Source: Candidatus Acidiferrales bacterium
GTDB lineage: Bacteria > Acidobacteriota > Terriglobia > Acidiferrales > UBA7541
Assembly: GCA_030044295.1 (NCBI GenBank)
Contig: JASHWB010000028.1
Span: 1 to 23,076 of the forward strand
Length of the DNA: 23,076 bases
Direction: 5' to 3'
Shown here: positions 14,141 through 20,465 of the stretch, in pieces
How the letters are laid out: every line of letters begins with the position of its first letter
Position numbering within the stretch: the stretch's first letter is position 1
Made by a program: the position numbers and the translations under genes
Notes under the pieces: generated by a model
The model's input: only the letters and a program-made list of their open reading frames with translations
The model's database searches: none
What the model was told of the DNA's origin: nothing

Positions 14141-15552
14141 CCGTTCACCCAGGCCTTGGCGTCCGCGGCGAGCTTCTGCGATTGGGCAAGACTGGCCGCT
14201 TCGGCGTAGATGCGAACGACCGGTTCCGTGCCGGAGGCGCGCATCAAAAGCCAGTCGCCATTCTCAAAGATCAACTTCAAGCCGTCAATGCGATTCATGC
14301 GCGTGATGCGCTTTCCTGCAAACTCTCGAAAGTCGGCACGGAGGCGCTCGGGAAGGCGGGCTTGGACCTCCGGCGGCAGGTGCAGGTTCAGCCGGACGGG
14401 CCAGTATTCGCGACCGACGCGTTTGAAAAGATCACGGAGCTGCTCGGCAAGCGAGGCTTGGCGCGCGGCGATCATTTCGGCAACCAGCAAGCAGGCGAGA
14501 ATGCCGTCTTTCTCCGGCAAATGGCCGCGGATCGTCATGCCGGCGCTCTCTTCTCCGCCGAGTGCGATTTTGTCTTCGCGCAGCAGCGGGCCGACGTATT
14601 TGAAGCCGACCGGCGTTTCGTAAAGCTGCGCGCCGTGAAGCTGGGCCACAGCATCGAGCAGTTGCGTAGTCGCGACGCTGCGTGAGGCCCCTAGCTTGTA
14701 GCCGCGCGTTTGCAACAGATAATCGAACACCAAGCCGAGAATATGATTCGGTGATACGAACGCGCCATCACGATCGACGATGCCGAAGCGGTCGGCGTCA
14801 CCATCGGTAGCAAGTCCGGCGAGCGCATGTTTCTCGACCACCAGCTTTTTGAGAGCAGGCACGTTGTCTTCGGAGGGATCGGGGCCGGTTCCGTCGAAGA
14901 GTACGTCGCGATTTATGCGAATCGGCGTGACGGAGACGCTTACGTCGCTGAGGATACGGTCGAGCCAGCCGGCACCGCAGCCATGGAGCGCGTCGTAAAC
15001 AAAGCCGCCCTTCGCTTTCGCGAGTACATCGAAACGAATCATTTTGTGGAGCTGTTCAAAATACGGGCCGCGCGGGTCGATGGACTCGAAATCGGTCGCA
15101 GTTTCTTCGTGGGCGGACGAACTGAAGTCGTCGTCGTTCAGCTTGGCCGCGCGACGTTCGATATCTTTGGTCATTTCGGGCAGCGCGGGACCGCCATCCG
15201 GGCCGGAAAACTTCAACCCGTTGTACGCAGCGGGATTATGACTGGCGGTGATGTTCACGCCGCCGTCGAGCTTGCGGTGAAGGACGGCGTGCGCGATCGC
15301 CGGAGTCGGCGTGGCTTCGCGGCACATCAGCACTCGGCAGCCACGGGCGCGCAGGGCGGCTGCCGAGGCGAGTGCGAAATCTTCGGAGAAAAAGCGCGTG
15401 TCGTAGCCGACGACGATCACCGGGGATTTTGTCGCGGCGCAAGCGTGCTGGGCGATCGCGGTGGACGCGCGGCGAACGCCCGCGAACGTGAAGTCGTCGG
15501 CGATAATGCCACGCCATCCGGAAGTTCCGAAATGGATTGTCGTCTGGCCCAT
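14137..15552 (-). CDS. Phosphoglucomutase/phosphomannomutase family protein
   Basis: A 471-aa alpha-D-phosphohexomutase that moves phosphate between C1 and C6 of a hexose. All four active-site loops are present: phosphoserine TASHNP (Ser104), the metal loop DGDADR (250-255), the sugar loop GGEESAG (332-338) and the phosphate loop RASGTEP (438-444). The substrate (glucose, mannose or glucosamine phosphate) is not settled by these motifs, though GEES is usual for glucose/mannose enzymes and GlmM typically has GEQS. The start MGQTTIHFGTSG was preferred over an ATG ten codons upstream, because TACAAT lies 11 nt before it and the family begins near the FGTSGWRG motif. It is the first gene of a two-gene unit with the FtsB-like gene. 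Confidence 0.93.
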   Translation of the reverse strand: MGQTTIHFGTSGWRGIIADDFTFAGVRRASTAIAQHACAATKSPVIVVGYDTRFFSEDFALASAAALRARGCRVLMCREATPTPAIAHAVLHRKLDGGVNITASHNPAAYNGLKFSGPDGGPALPEMTKDIERRAAKLNDDDFSSSAHEETATDFESIDPRGPYFEQLHKMIRFDVLAKAKGGFVYDALHGCGAGWLDRILSDVSVSVTPIRINRDVLFDGTGPDPSEDNVPALKKLVVEKHALAGLATDGDADRFGIVDRDGAFVSPNHILGLVFDYLLQTRGYKLGASRSVATTQLLDAVAQLHGAQLYETPVGFKYVGPLLREDKIALGGEESAGMTIRGHLPEKDGILACLLVAEMIAARQASLAEQLRDLFKRVGREYWPVRLNLHLPPEVQARLPERLRADFREFAGKRITRMNRIDGLKLIFENGDWLLMRASGTEPVVRIYAEAASLAQSQKLAADAKAWVNG

Positions 15553-15563
15553 AGAGGAAAAAC

Positions 15564-15569
15564 ATTGTA
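15564..15569 (-). promoter_or_regulatory. -10 box of the phosphohexomutase/FtsB-like unit
   Basis: TACAAT on the minus strand ends 11 nt before the ATG; the -35 region is poor. The predicted leader is only about 4-5 nt and no Shine-Dalgarno sequence is present. Confidence 0.4.
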
Positions 15570-15655
15570 TCGTGACGCGCAAGCGACTGGAATCCTAGAG
15601 CCCGTGATGAAATTTTGGCGCTAATCGAGCCGTAGGGACCTGTCGGCCGCGGAAC

Positions 15656-15988
15656 ATGACGGACAAAATCATCGTGCTGGTCACATGCGGGTCACGGAAA
15701 GAGGCGCGAAGGATTGCGCAGGCGCTCGTAGAAGCGCGCCTGGCGGCGTGCGTGAACGTCGCGCAGGCACCGGTGGAGTCGATCTATCGATGGAACACGA
15801 AGGTCGAGACCGCGCGCGAGTTTCTGTTGATCGTCAAGAGCTCTCGGAAGCGATTTACAGCGCTTGAGACGGAGGTGCGCCGCCTGCATAGCTACGACGT
15901 GCCAGAGATTATCGCATTGCCGATTCAGCAGGGTTCACGGCCCTATCTTGCCTGGATCCGAGACTCGGTGAGGAAACCGAACAGATAG
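15656..15988 (+). CDS. cutA: Divalent-cation tolerance protein CutA (CutA1)
   Basis: A 110-aa CutA1 protein, a small trimeric protein with a ferredoxin-like fold related to PII signalling proteins; it is linked to copper tolerance in E. coli but its true role is unclear. Signatures are VLVTCGSRKEARRIAQALVE near the start, LAACVNV, SIYRWNTKVE and the C-terminal LHSYDVPEIIALPI. Length is typical. A weak GGAA precedes the ATG. It is divergent from the phosphohexomutase with 103 bp between starts, and convergent with the cystathionine gamma-synthase/lyase gene, 39 nt apart. Confidence 0.94.
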   Translation: MTDKIIVLVTCGSRKEARRIAQALVEARLAACVNVAQAPVESIYRWNTKVETAREFLLIVKSSRKRFTALETEVRRLHSYDVPEIIALPIQQGSRPYLAWIRDSVRKPNR

Positions 15989-16027
15989 CCTGCGCCTGGG
16001 AGCCTTTGTTTAGCCATGAGAGGCGCT

Positions 16028-17167
16028 TTAGATGAGAGCCAGAGCTTGATCGAGCTCGGCGACGAGGTCTTCCACGTCCTCGATTCCCACAGAAAGCCGA
16101 ATCAAGCCATCCGTAATCCCAAATTCACGGCGTACTTCGGGCGCCATGGACGAATGCGTCATGGTGGCGGGATGGCAGATCAGCGTCTCCACGCCGCCCA
16201 GGCTCTCACCGAGGGAGCAGATATGCAGCGCGTTCAAGCACTTGCGAGCTGCTTCCTGCGAGCCAACGTCAAACGAGATCATGGCGCCAAAACCGCGCTG
16301 CTGGCGTTTCGCCAGGTCGTGCTGCGGGTGTGAGGGCAAGCCGGGATAGTTGACGTGCTTGACCTTCGGGTGGGACGCCAAATGCTTGGCGATCGCGATC
16401 CCATTCGCATTGTGGCGCTCCATCCGGACGGCGAGCGTCTTCACACCCCGCGACACGAGGAAGCAGTCCATGGGCGCAAGCCCAGCGCCTGCAGCGCGTT
16501 GAATGAACTGAATGCGCGCGGCATCTTGCGGGCGAGAGAGGATCACCGCGCCACCCGTGCAGTCGCTGTGACCGTTGAGGTATTTTGTAACTGAATGGAT
16601 CACCACGTCGGCGCCGAGCGCGAGCGGATTCTGGAAATACGGGCTCATAAACGTGTTGTCCACGACAAACATAAGGCTTCTGGCTCGCGCGAACGAGGAC
16701 ACAGCGGCTATGTCCGTCACTACGAGCGTAGGATTCGTGGGCGTATCTACGTAGATCATTTTCGTCGAGGACCTCATCGCTCGCTCGATCAGATCGAGGT
16801 GGGTGGTATCGACGAAGCTGAATTCCAAACCAAATTCAACGAGGAGCTTGGTCATCAGCCGGTGCGCGCCGCCGTAAATTCCTTTGGTGACGATGGCGTG
16901 GTCGCCGGGGCGGAGAAGCCGCAGTACGGCATCAATGGCGGCCATCCCGGAGCTGAAGACAAACGCGTCGGTACCGGCTTCGAGCTTGGCAAGCGTGCGT
17001 TCCAGCGCTTTGCGATTGGGATGATTGGAGCGCGCATAGTCGTAACCCCTGCTTTTGCCTAATTCTTCGAGGACGTAGGTCGAGGTCTGATAGATCGGCG
17101 CGACAACGGCGCCCGTGAGCGGATCTGGTTCTTGGCCCACGTGGATTGCGTCGGTTGAAAATCCCAT
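16028..17167 (-). CDS. Cystathionine gamma-synthase/lyase (PLP-dependent)
   Basis: A 379-aa enzyme of the Cys/Met metabolism PLP family (MetB/MetC/CGL group). The PLP lysine is Lys195 in HSVTKYLNGHSD; the phosphate-binding YDYARSNHPN (42-51) and SSGMAA (72-77) and the VDNTF strand (169-173) are all present. Glu327 in SLGGVETL is typical of cystathionine gamma-synthases and gamma-lyases and argues against methionine gamma-lyase. Synthase and lyase cannot be separated from the sequence alone. The start MGFSTDAIHVGQ is set by CAGGAGG upstream; the open frame continues 35 codons further across the leader. A TATGAT -10-like hexamer (17268-17273) would give a leader of about 94 nt containing two perfect palindromes. 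No met gene or homoserine acetyltransferase gene is next to it. Confidence 0.92.
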   Translation of the reverse strand: MGFSTDAIHVGQEPDPLTGAVVAPIYQTSTYVLEELGKSRGYDYARSNHPNRKALERTLAKLEAGTDAFVFSSGMAAIDAVLRLLRPGDHAIVTKGIYGGAHRLMTKLLVEFGLEFSFVDTTHLDLIERAMRSSTKMIYVDTPTNPTLVVTDIAAVSSFARARSLMFVVDNTFMSPYFQNPLALGADVVIHSVTKYLNGHSDCTGGAVILSRPQDAARIQFIQRAAGAGLAPMDCFLVSRGVKTLAVRMERHNANGIAIAKHLASHPKVKHVNYPGLPSHPQHDLAKRQQRGFGAMISFDVGSQEAARKCLNALHICSLGESLGGVETLICHPATMTHSSMAPEVRREFGITDGLIRLSVGIEDVEDLVAELDQALALI

Positions 17168-17223
17168 GCGATGCCTCCTGTTTGCGGACCTGCCCGATTC
17201 CTGAAGTAGTGAAGCGTGTTCGC

Positions 17224-17251
17224 GGGTCGCGACCCACCAACCCGATCGGGT
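17224..17251. promoter_or_regulatory. Tandem 12-bp palindromes in the leader of the cystathionine gamma-synthase/lyase gene
   Basis: GGGTCGCGACCC (17224-17235) and ACCCGATCGGGT (17240-17251) are both perfect palindromes, 4 nt apart and 16 bp centre to centre. They lie between a TATGAT -10-like hexamer and the Shine-Dalgarno sequence of the minus-strand gene. This looks like a double operator; alternatively the GGGT and ACCC arms could pair in RNA as mutually exclusive hairpins. Confidence 0.5.
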
Positions 17252-17306
17252 CAAATTAAGACCAGACATCATACACTGGCGTGGAGATTAAACGCCGCCG
17301 ACGAGG

Positions 17307-17335
17307 TTGAGTAGCGTCGCGATTTGGAGTAAAAG
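17307..17335 (+). promoter_or_regulatory. Possible promoter of the small secreted protein gene
   Basis: TTGAGT, a 17-nt spacer, then TAAAAG, 9 nt before the ATG. The same bases also contain AAAGG, which could be a Shine-Dalgarno sequence with 8-nt spacing, so the assignment is ambiguous. Confidence 0.3.
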
Positions 17336-17344
17336 GTTGCCAAC

Positions 17345-17815
17345 ATGACCAAGCACTGCTTGTCTAGGCGAGCCATCGCAACGTGCCGGAAGGCATTTTC
17401 GATTTGCGCCATGGGTGTGTGCTTGTTCGGTTTTGTGGTACTAGTGAGCGGGCAGCCGCTTGCCCTCGGCAGTACGGCAAATTCGTCCGCTAAGTCGAGA
17501 GACGACAAGTCGCAAGATGCGCACACGACCAAACTGCGCCTCCGGGTCTTGACGAACGAGGGAAAGCCGGTTGGCAACGCCAGCGTGTATGTCCGTTTTT
17601 ACACGAACGGCGGTTTCATGCACCACGACCAGCTAGCCGAGCTCGATCTGAAAACGAATCAAGACGGCACAGTAAAGGTTCCGCCTGTTCCGCAAGGGAA
17701 AATTCTGATCCAGGTGATCGCGACGGGTTGGCACACCTTCGGCAAATGGTACGACGTGGAACAAGACGAAGAATCGATCGAGATCAAACTCGAACCACCG
17801 CCGCACTGGTACTAA
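17345..17815 (+). CDS. Secreted carboxypeptidase-regulatory-like (Ig-like) protein
   Basis: A 156-aa protein with an N-terminal basic stretch and hydrophobic segment (about residues 17-41, around VCLFGFVVLVSG) that looks like a signal peptide or anchor. After a Ser/Asp/Lys-rich linker, residues about 62-150 form a beta-sandwich-like domain: LRLRVLTNEGKPVGNASVYV, then DLKTNQDGTVKVPPVPQG and ILIQVIATGWHTFG. This is the pattern of carboxypeptidase regulatory-like domains (value, G-x-P-V, DG-x-x-x, GxY/ATGWH). No enzyme domain is attached. It probably acts in the periplasm or at the cell surface; the ligand is unknown. It is divergent from the cystathionine gamma-synthase/lyase gene. Confidence 0.75.
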   Translation: MTKHCLSRRAIATCRKAFSICAMGVCLFGFVVLVSGQPLALGSTANSSAKSRDDKSQDAHTTKLRLRVLTNEGKPVGNASVYVRFYTNGGFMHHDQLAELDLKTNQDGTVKVPPVPQGKILIQVIATGWHTFGKWYDVEQDEESIEIKLEPPPHWY

Positions 17816-18003
17816 CGCCTTCAGTCACCCTAGAAAATTCCGCGGCCTGCGGTCTTCGAGTGGGAGTCCGTTGGTTGATCACAACCGGCACAGGCAATCG
17901 AGAATGCGCTGAGAGGAATTGCGCACGACGTTCAGTTGCACGAAATCAGTGCAAAGAGCAAGAAATCCAGCATTGAGTGGCGATTTCGAGTTTCGCGTGA
18001 ACC

Positions 18004-18037
18004 TTTTCCACACGGTTTTCAACAAAACTGTTGAAAA
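18004..18037. other. Cluster of three DnaA-box-like 9-mers (candidate origin or DnaA-regulated site)
   Basis: TTTTCCACA (18004-18012), TTTTCAACA (18016-18024) and the inverted TGTTGAAAA (18029-18037) lie within 34 bp. Each resembles the relaxed DnaA-box consensus TTWTNCACA. The last two form a perfect 10-bp inverted repeat with a 4-nt centre. Such a cluster next to an AT-rich stretch is the look of oriC regions. dnaA, dnaN and other origin-linked genes are absent from this window, so an off-origin DnaA site or a weak hairpin terminator of the upstream gene remain alternatives. Confidence 0.35.
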
Positions 18038-18177
18038 CTTTTACCAATAATTGACGCAGCGAGAGTTATTGCGCAACATTTCTGGCTTGAAAATTGCTCG
18101 TGGGCTTCAAAGTGCGAGCGACAAATTCTCTTCCGCTGTCGGTCCAGCACTGCCTAAGCGCGCTGATAAATCTGTGC

Positions 18178-18183
18178 TAGACT
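18178..18183 (+). promoter_or_regulatory. Extended -10 box upstream of the 155-aa hypothetical gene
   Basis: TAGACT preceded by TG one base upstream (TGCTAGACT), with no clear -35. Predicted leader about 38 nt, ending in a good Shine-Dalgarno sequence. Confidence 0.35.
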
Positions 18184-18227
18184 GGCCGCCCCGCGGGTTT
18201 TCCACCTAACATTCATACGGAGGGTCA

Positions 18228-18695
18228 ATGGGAGACGTCACGCACGAGCAGGCCAATCTTCTGCTTCGTCTATACGAACTGCGCCGCGAACCTCGCATGC
18301 GCGAGGCGCGCGAGTGGTTCATGAGGAATTTTCGGCCGAATTCACTCGAGGCAATGGCTACGCTGGCCCCGCCGGGCAGCGCTGCCGACGCCTCCGTACG
18401 TATGCTAATCAGCTATTGGGAAATGGCGGCGAGCATCGTCAACCGCGGCTTGATCGACGAGGAGTTCTTTTTTGAGAATACAGGTGAGCAGTGGGCCGTT
18501 TGGGGGCGGATTCGATCGCTCGTCCCGGCGATTCGCGAGCGGAGCATGAACCCTCACCAGTACGGAAATCTGGAGAAGCATGTGAACCGCTTCGAAGCAT
18601 GGCGAGAGAAGCGCGCACCGGGTTCTGGAGAAGCTCTCCGGCGGCTTATGCAGATGCGGCAAACGTCAGAGGCGTCCAAACCAGGCGGAGACTAG
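18228..18695 (+). CDS. Hypothetical protein, 155 aa
   Basis: Not recognised with confidence. It has a mostly helical composition without signal peptide or membrane spans: an N-terminal helix region (HEQANLLLRLYELRREPRM), then REWFMRNFRPNSLEAM, a central hydrophobic helix (MLISYWEMAASIVNRGL) followed by the acidic IDEEFFFENTGEQWAVW, and a basic C-terminus. The layout resembles small DUF4760-like helical proteins, which is a tentative comparison only. GGAGGG lies 3-4 nt before the ATG, a strong ribosome-binding site, supporting a real gene and this start. It follows the DnaA-box-like region and precedes the YdjC-like gene by 79 nt. Confidence 0.75.
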   Translation: MGDVTHEQANLLLRLYELRREPRMREAREWFMRNFRPNSLEAMATLAPPGSAADASVRMLISYWEMAASIVNRGLIDEEFFFENTGEQWAVWGRIRSLVPAIRERSMNPHQYGNLEKHVNRFEAWREKRAPGSGEALRRLMQMRQTSEASKPGGD

Positions 18696-18774
18696 ACGAA
18701 GAGTTTCGAGCTGCGGCACTTATATGTAGCTCCCGTCGTGGCGCAGCCGGAAGCCATTTTTATCTTGCTCAAGC

Positions 18775-19638
18775 ATGAAGAAGCTGATCTTAAACGCTGA
18801 CGACTTCGGCCTCACGCGAGGTGTGAACGAGGGGATCATCCGCACGCACCGCGAGGGAATTCTGACGAGCGCGACGCTGATGGCCACCAGCCGCGCGTTT
18901 GAAGACGCTGTAGCGCGAGCGAAAGCCGAGCCGAAGCTCGGAGTTGGATGCCACTTAGTACTAGTTGGAGGCATAGCGGTGTCGCCGCCTGGCGAAATTC
19001 CTTCACTGGTGGACACGACCGGCAAATTTCCACGGACACTGCCGGAATTTGTCGGGAAAGTAAGTACCGGGGCGGTGCGCGCGCGGGATATCGAACGCGA
19101 GCTGCGAGCGCAAATCGAGAAAATCCGGCGCGCTGGAATCGAGCCAAGTCACGTGGACACTCACAAGCATACGCACGCTCACCCGGTGGTGATGAACGCG
19201 CTTGGCCGTGTCGCACAGGACACGGGCATAATCCGCGTGCGTAAGCCAGCCGAGGATTTGGCAGCTTCGTGGGAAACGCAGAGCGCCGCCGGGCATTCAT
19301 GGAGCCGGTTGGCATCCGCGGCGGCGGTACGCGCAATAACGCCCTGGTTTCGCTCGCTCGCGCGCAAATACGGTTTGCGTACGCCCGATCATTTTCTCGG
19401 ACTGGCAATGACTGGTCGGCTCAACGCCGCAAGCTTGCGCCAGCTGATTGAAATGCTCCCAGATGGAACCAGCGAGATTATGCTGCACCCCGGCGTTTGC
19501 GATGCCGATTTGGCAGCCACAGGATCGCGCCTACAGCAGCAGCGGCAGGTCGAGATGGACGCGCTGCTGGAACCTGAGGTACGGTACGCACTCGATCGTC
19601 TTGGCGTTCGTCTGATCACCTATCGCGAACTGAACTGA
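18775..19638 (+). CDS. YdjC/ChbG-family carbohydrate deacetylase (HpnK-like)
   Basis: A 287-aa YdjC-family protein, metal-dependent deacetylases acting on N-acetylated sugars. Family metal-binding residues are visible: NADDFG at residues 7-12, His60 in GCHLVLVGG, and the His-rich HVDTHKHTHAH (126-136). LHPGVCD near residue 237 is also typical. The block HLVLVGGIAVSPPGEIPSLV is close to that of HpnK, the hopanoid-associated member of the family, but no other hopanoid gene is nearby and the HVDTHKHTH motif differs from what I recall for HpnK. No Shine-Dalgarno sequence precedes the ATG; a TATCTT hexamer ends 8 nt upstream, so the mRNA may be leaderless. Confidence 0.88.
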   Translation: MKKLILNADDFGLTRGVNEGIIRTHREGILTSATLMATSRAFEDAVARAKAEPKLGVGCHLVLVGGIAVSPPGEIPSLVDTTGKFPRTLPEFVGKVSTGAVRARDIERELRAQIEKIRRAGIEPSHVDTHKHTHAHPVVMNALGRVAQDTGIIRVRKPAEDLAASWETQSAAGHSWSRLASAAAVRAITPWFRSLARKYGLRTPDHFLGLAMTGRLNAASLRQLIEMLPDGTSEIMLHPGVCDADLAATGSRLQQQRQVEMDALLEPEVRYALDRLGVRLITYRELN

Positions 19639-19724
19639 ATTCTCCGGCGTCAGCGAATCCCTGCGCGCGCCTTCGATCCGGCTCCGAAATATATGGACTT
19701 GTCCCTTCTCCACCTAAGTTGCGA

Positions 19725-19763
19725 TACAATCCGTTCCAAAATCTCCGGCGCTAAGCCCGGAGA
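19725..19763 (+). promoter_or_regulatory. -10 box and leader hairpin of the secreted protein gene at 19787
   Basis: TACAAT (19725-19730) with a poor -35, followed in the predicted leader by a 7-bp hairpin (TCTCCGG, 8-nt loop, CCGGAGA; 19742-19763). The hairpin ends 23 nt before the ATG, leaving the GAGGAGA ribosome-binding site free. Confidence 0.4.
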
Positions 19764-19786
19764 AGCAGGTCTGAGGAGAGACCCCC

Positions 19787-20449
19787 ATGACAGGACTGAG
19801 ACAGGCGGCGCTCGCCGCGTTTTTCTCGCTGCTCGTCGCGCTGCCATCTGGCGCGCAGATGTTCGGGAGGACGCAGATTCCGCGCGGTGTTTTTAATCCC
19901 GTGGTCGGCGCAGGCGCGGAATACGAAATGCAAGGCGATAGTGGGAAGAAAACCACCATGGACTTCGCCATCGTCGGGAAGGAAAGTATCGAGGGCCAGG
20001 ACGGTTACTGGATGGAGTTCACGATGTCCGGTACTCCGATGGGCGAGATGGTTATAAAAATGCTCTCGGTGGTGACCAATGGCAATATGGTGATGAGCAA
20101 GACGATCATGCAGATGCCAGGCCGCCCACCGATGGAGATGCCGGCGCAGATGCAAAATTCAAGTCGAGGCACTAATCTAGCCGACATTCGGAATAAGGCT
20201 GACGACCTGGGCACGGAATCCGTCACCACTCCGGCCGGCACATTCTCTTGCCACCACTATCGGATGAAGGACGGTTCGGGAGAAGCATGGGTAAGCGAAT
20301 CGGTGCACCCATTTGGCTTAGTCAAGAGCGTGCAAAACGGTTCCACCACCGTGCTGGTGAAAACGCTGACGGACGTGAAGGACAAGATTACCGGCACGCC
20401 CCAGCCGTTCAATCCGATGCTGATGATGCCCCAACAGCCAACGAATTGA
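19787..20449 (+). CDS. Secreted hypothetical protein, 220 aa
   Basis: A probable exported protein: an N-terminal signal peptide of about 24 residues (hydrophobic AALAAFFSLLVALPSG, cleavage near GAQ). The mature part is beta-rich and methionine-rich, with a run of Met/Pro/Gly around residues 105-125 (SKTIMQMPGRPPMEMPAQMQ) and a C-terminal TTPAGTFSCHHYRMKDGSGEAWVSE segment. The latter pattern, a residue change of lipid/protein-like outer beta strands ending GLVKS, is seen in secreted DUF4412-like proteins, a tentative resemblance. Met and His residues could suggest metal binding, but that is inference. GAGGAGA 7-8 nt upstream supports the start. It is convergent with the oxidoreductase gene, 16 nt apart. 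Confidence 0.75.
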   Translation: MTGLRQAALAAFFSLLVALPSGAQMFGRTQIPRGVFNPVVGAGAEYEMQGDSGKKTTMDFAIVGKESIEGQDGYWMEFTMSGTPMGEMVIKMLSVVTNGNMVMSKTIMQMPGRPPMEMPAQMQNSSRGTNLADIRNKADDLGTESVTTPAGTFSCHHYRMKDGSGEAWVSESVHPFGLVKSVQNGSTTVLVKTLTDVKDKITGTPQPFNPMLMMPQQPTN

Positions 20450-20465
20450 GCCACGTGCCCCAGTG

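Larger units (their letters stand above)
17816..18227. other. 412-bp non-coding region with DnaA-box-like sites
   Basis: No protein frame here has coding character. The centre (about 18000-18120) is clearly AT-richer than the surrounding genes and holds the cluster of 9-mers annotated separately, followed by AATAATTGACG and GTTATTGCG. Further right come a TAGACT extended -10 (18178-18183) and another near-match TTTTCCACC (18198-18206), then the Shine-Dalgarno sequence of the next gene. Confidence 0.6.

Noticed and set aside
16595..17062. 155-aa plus-strand open frame inside the cystathionine gamma-synthase/lyase gene
   Set aside because: Antisense to a gene with complete PLP-enzyme motifs; no ribosome-binding site and no recognisable domain.
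18015..18042. Intrinsic terminator for the secreted protein gene ending at 17815
   Set aside because: The inverted repeat is followed by TTTT, but the stem is AT-rich and lies 200 nt downstream of the stop; the DnaA-box reading explains the 9-mers better. Not fully excluded.
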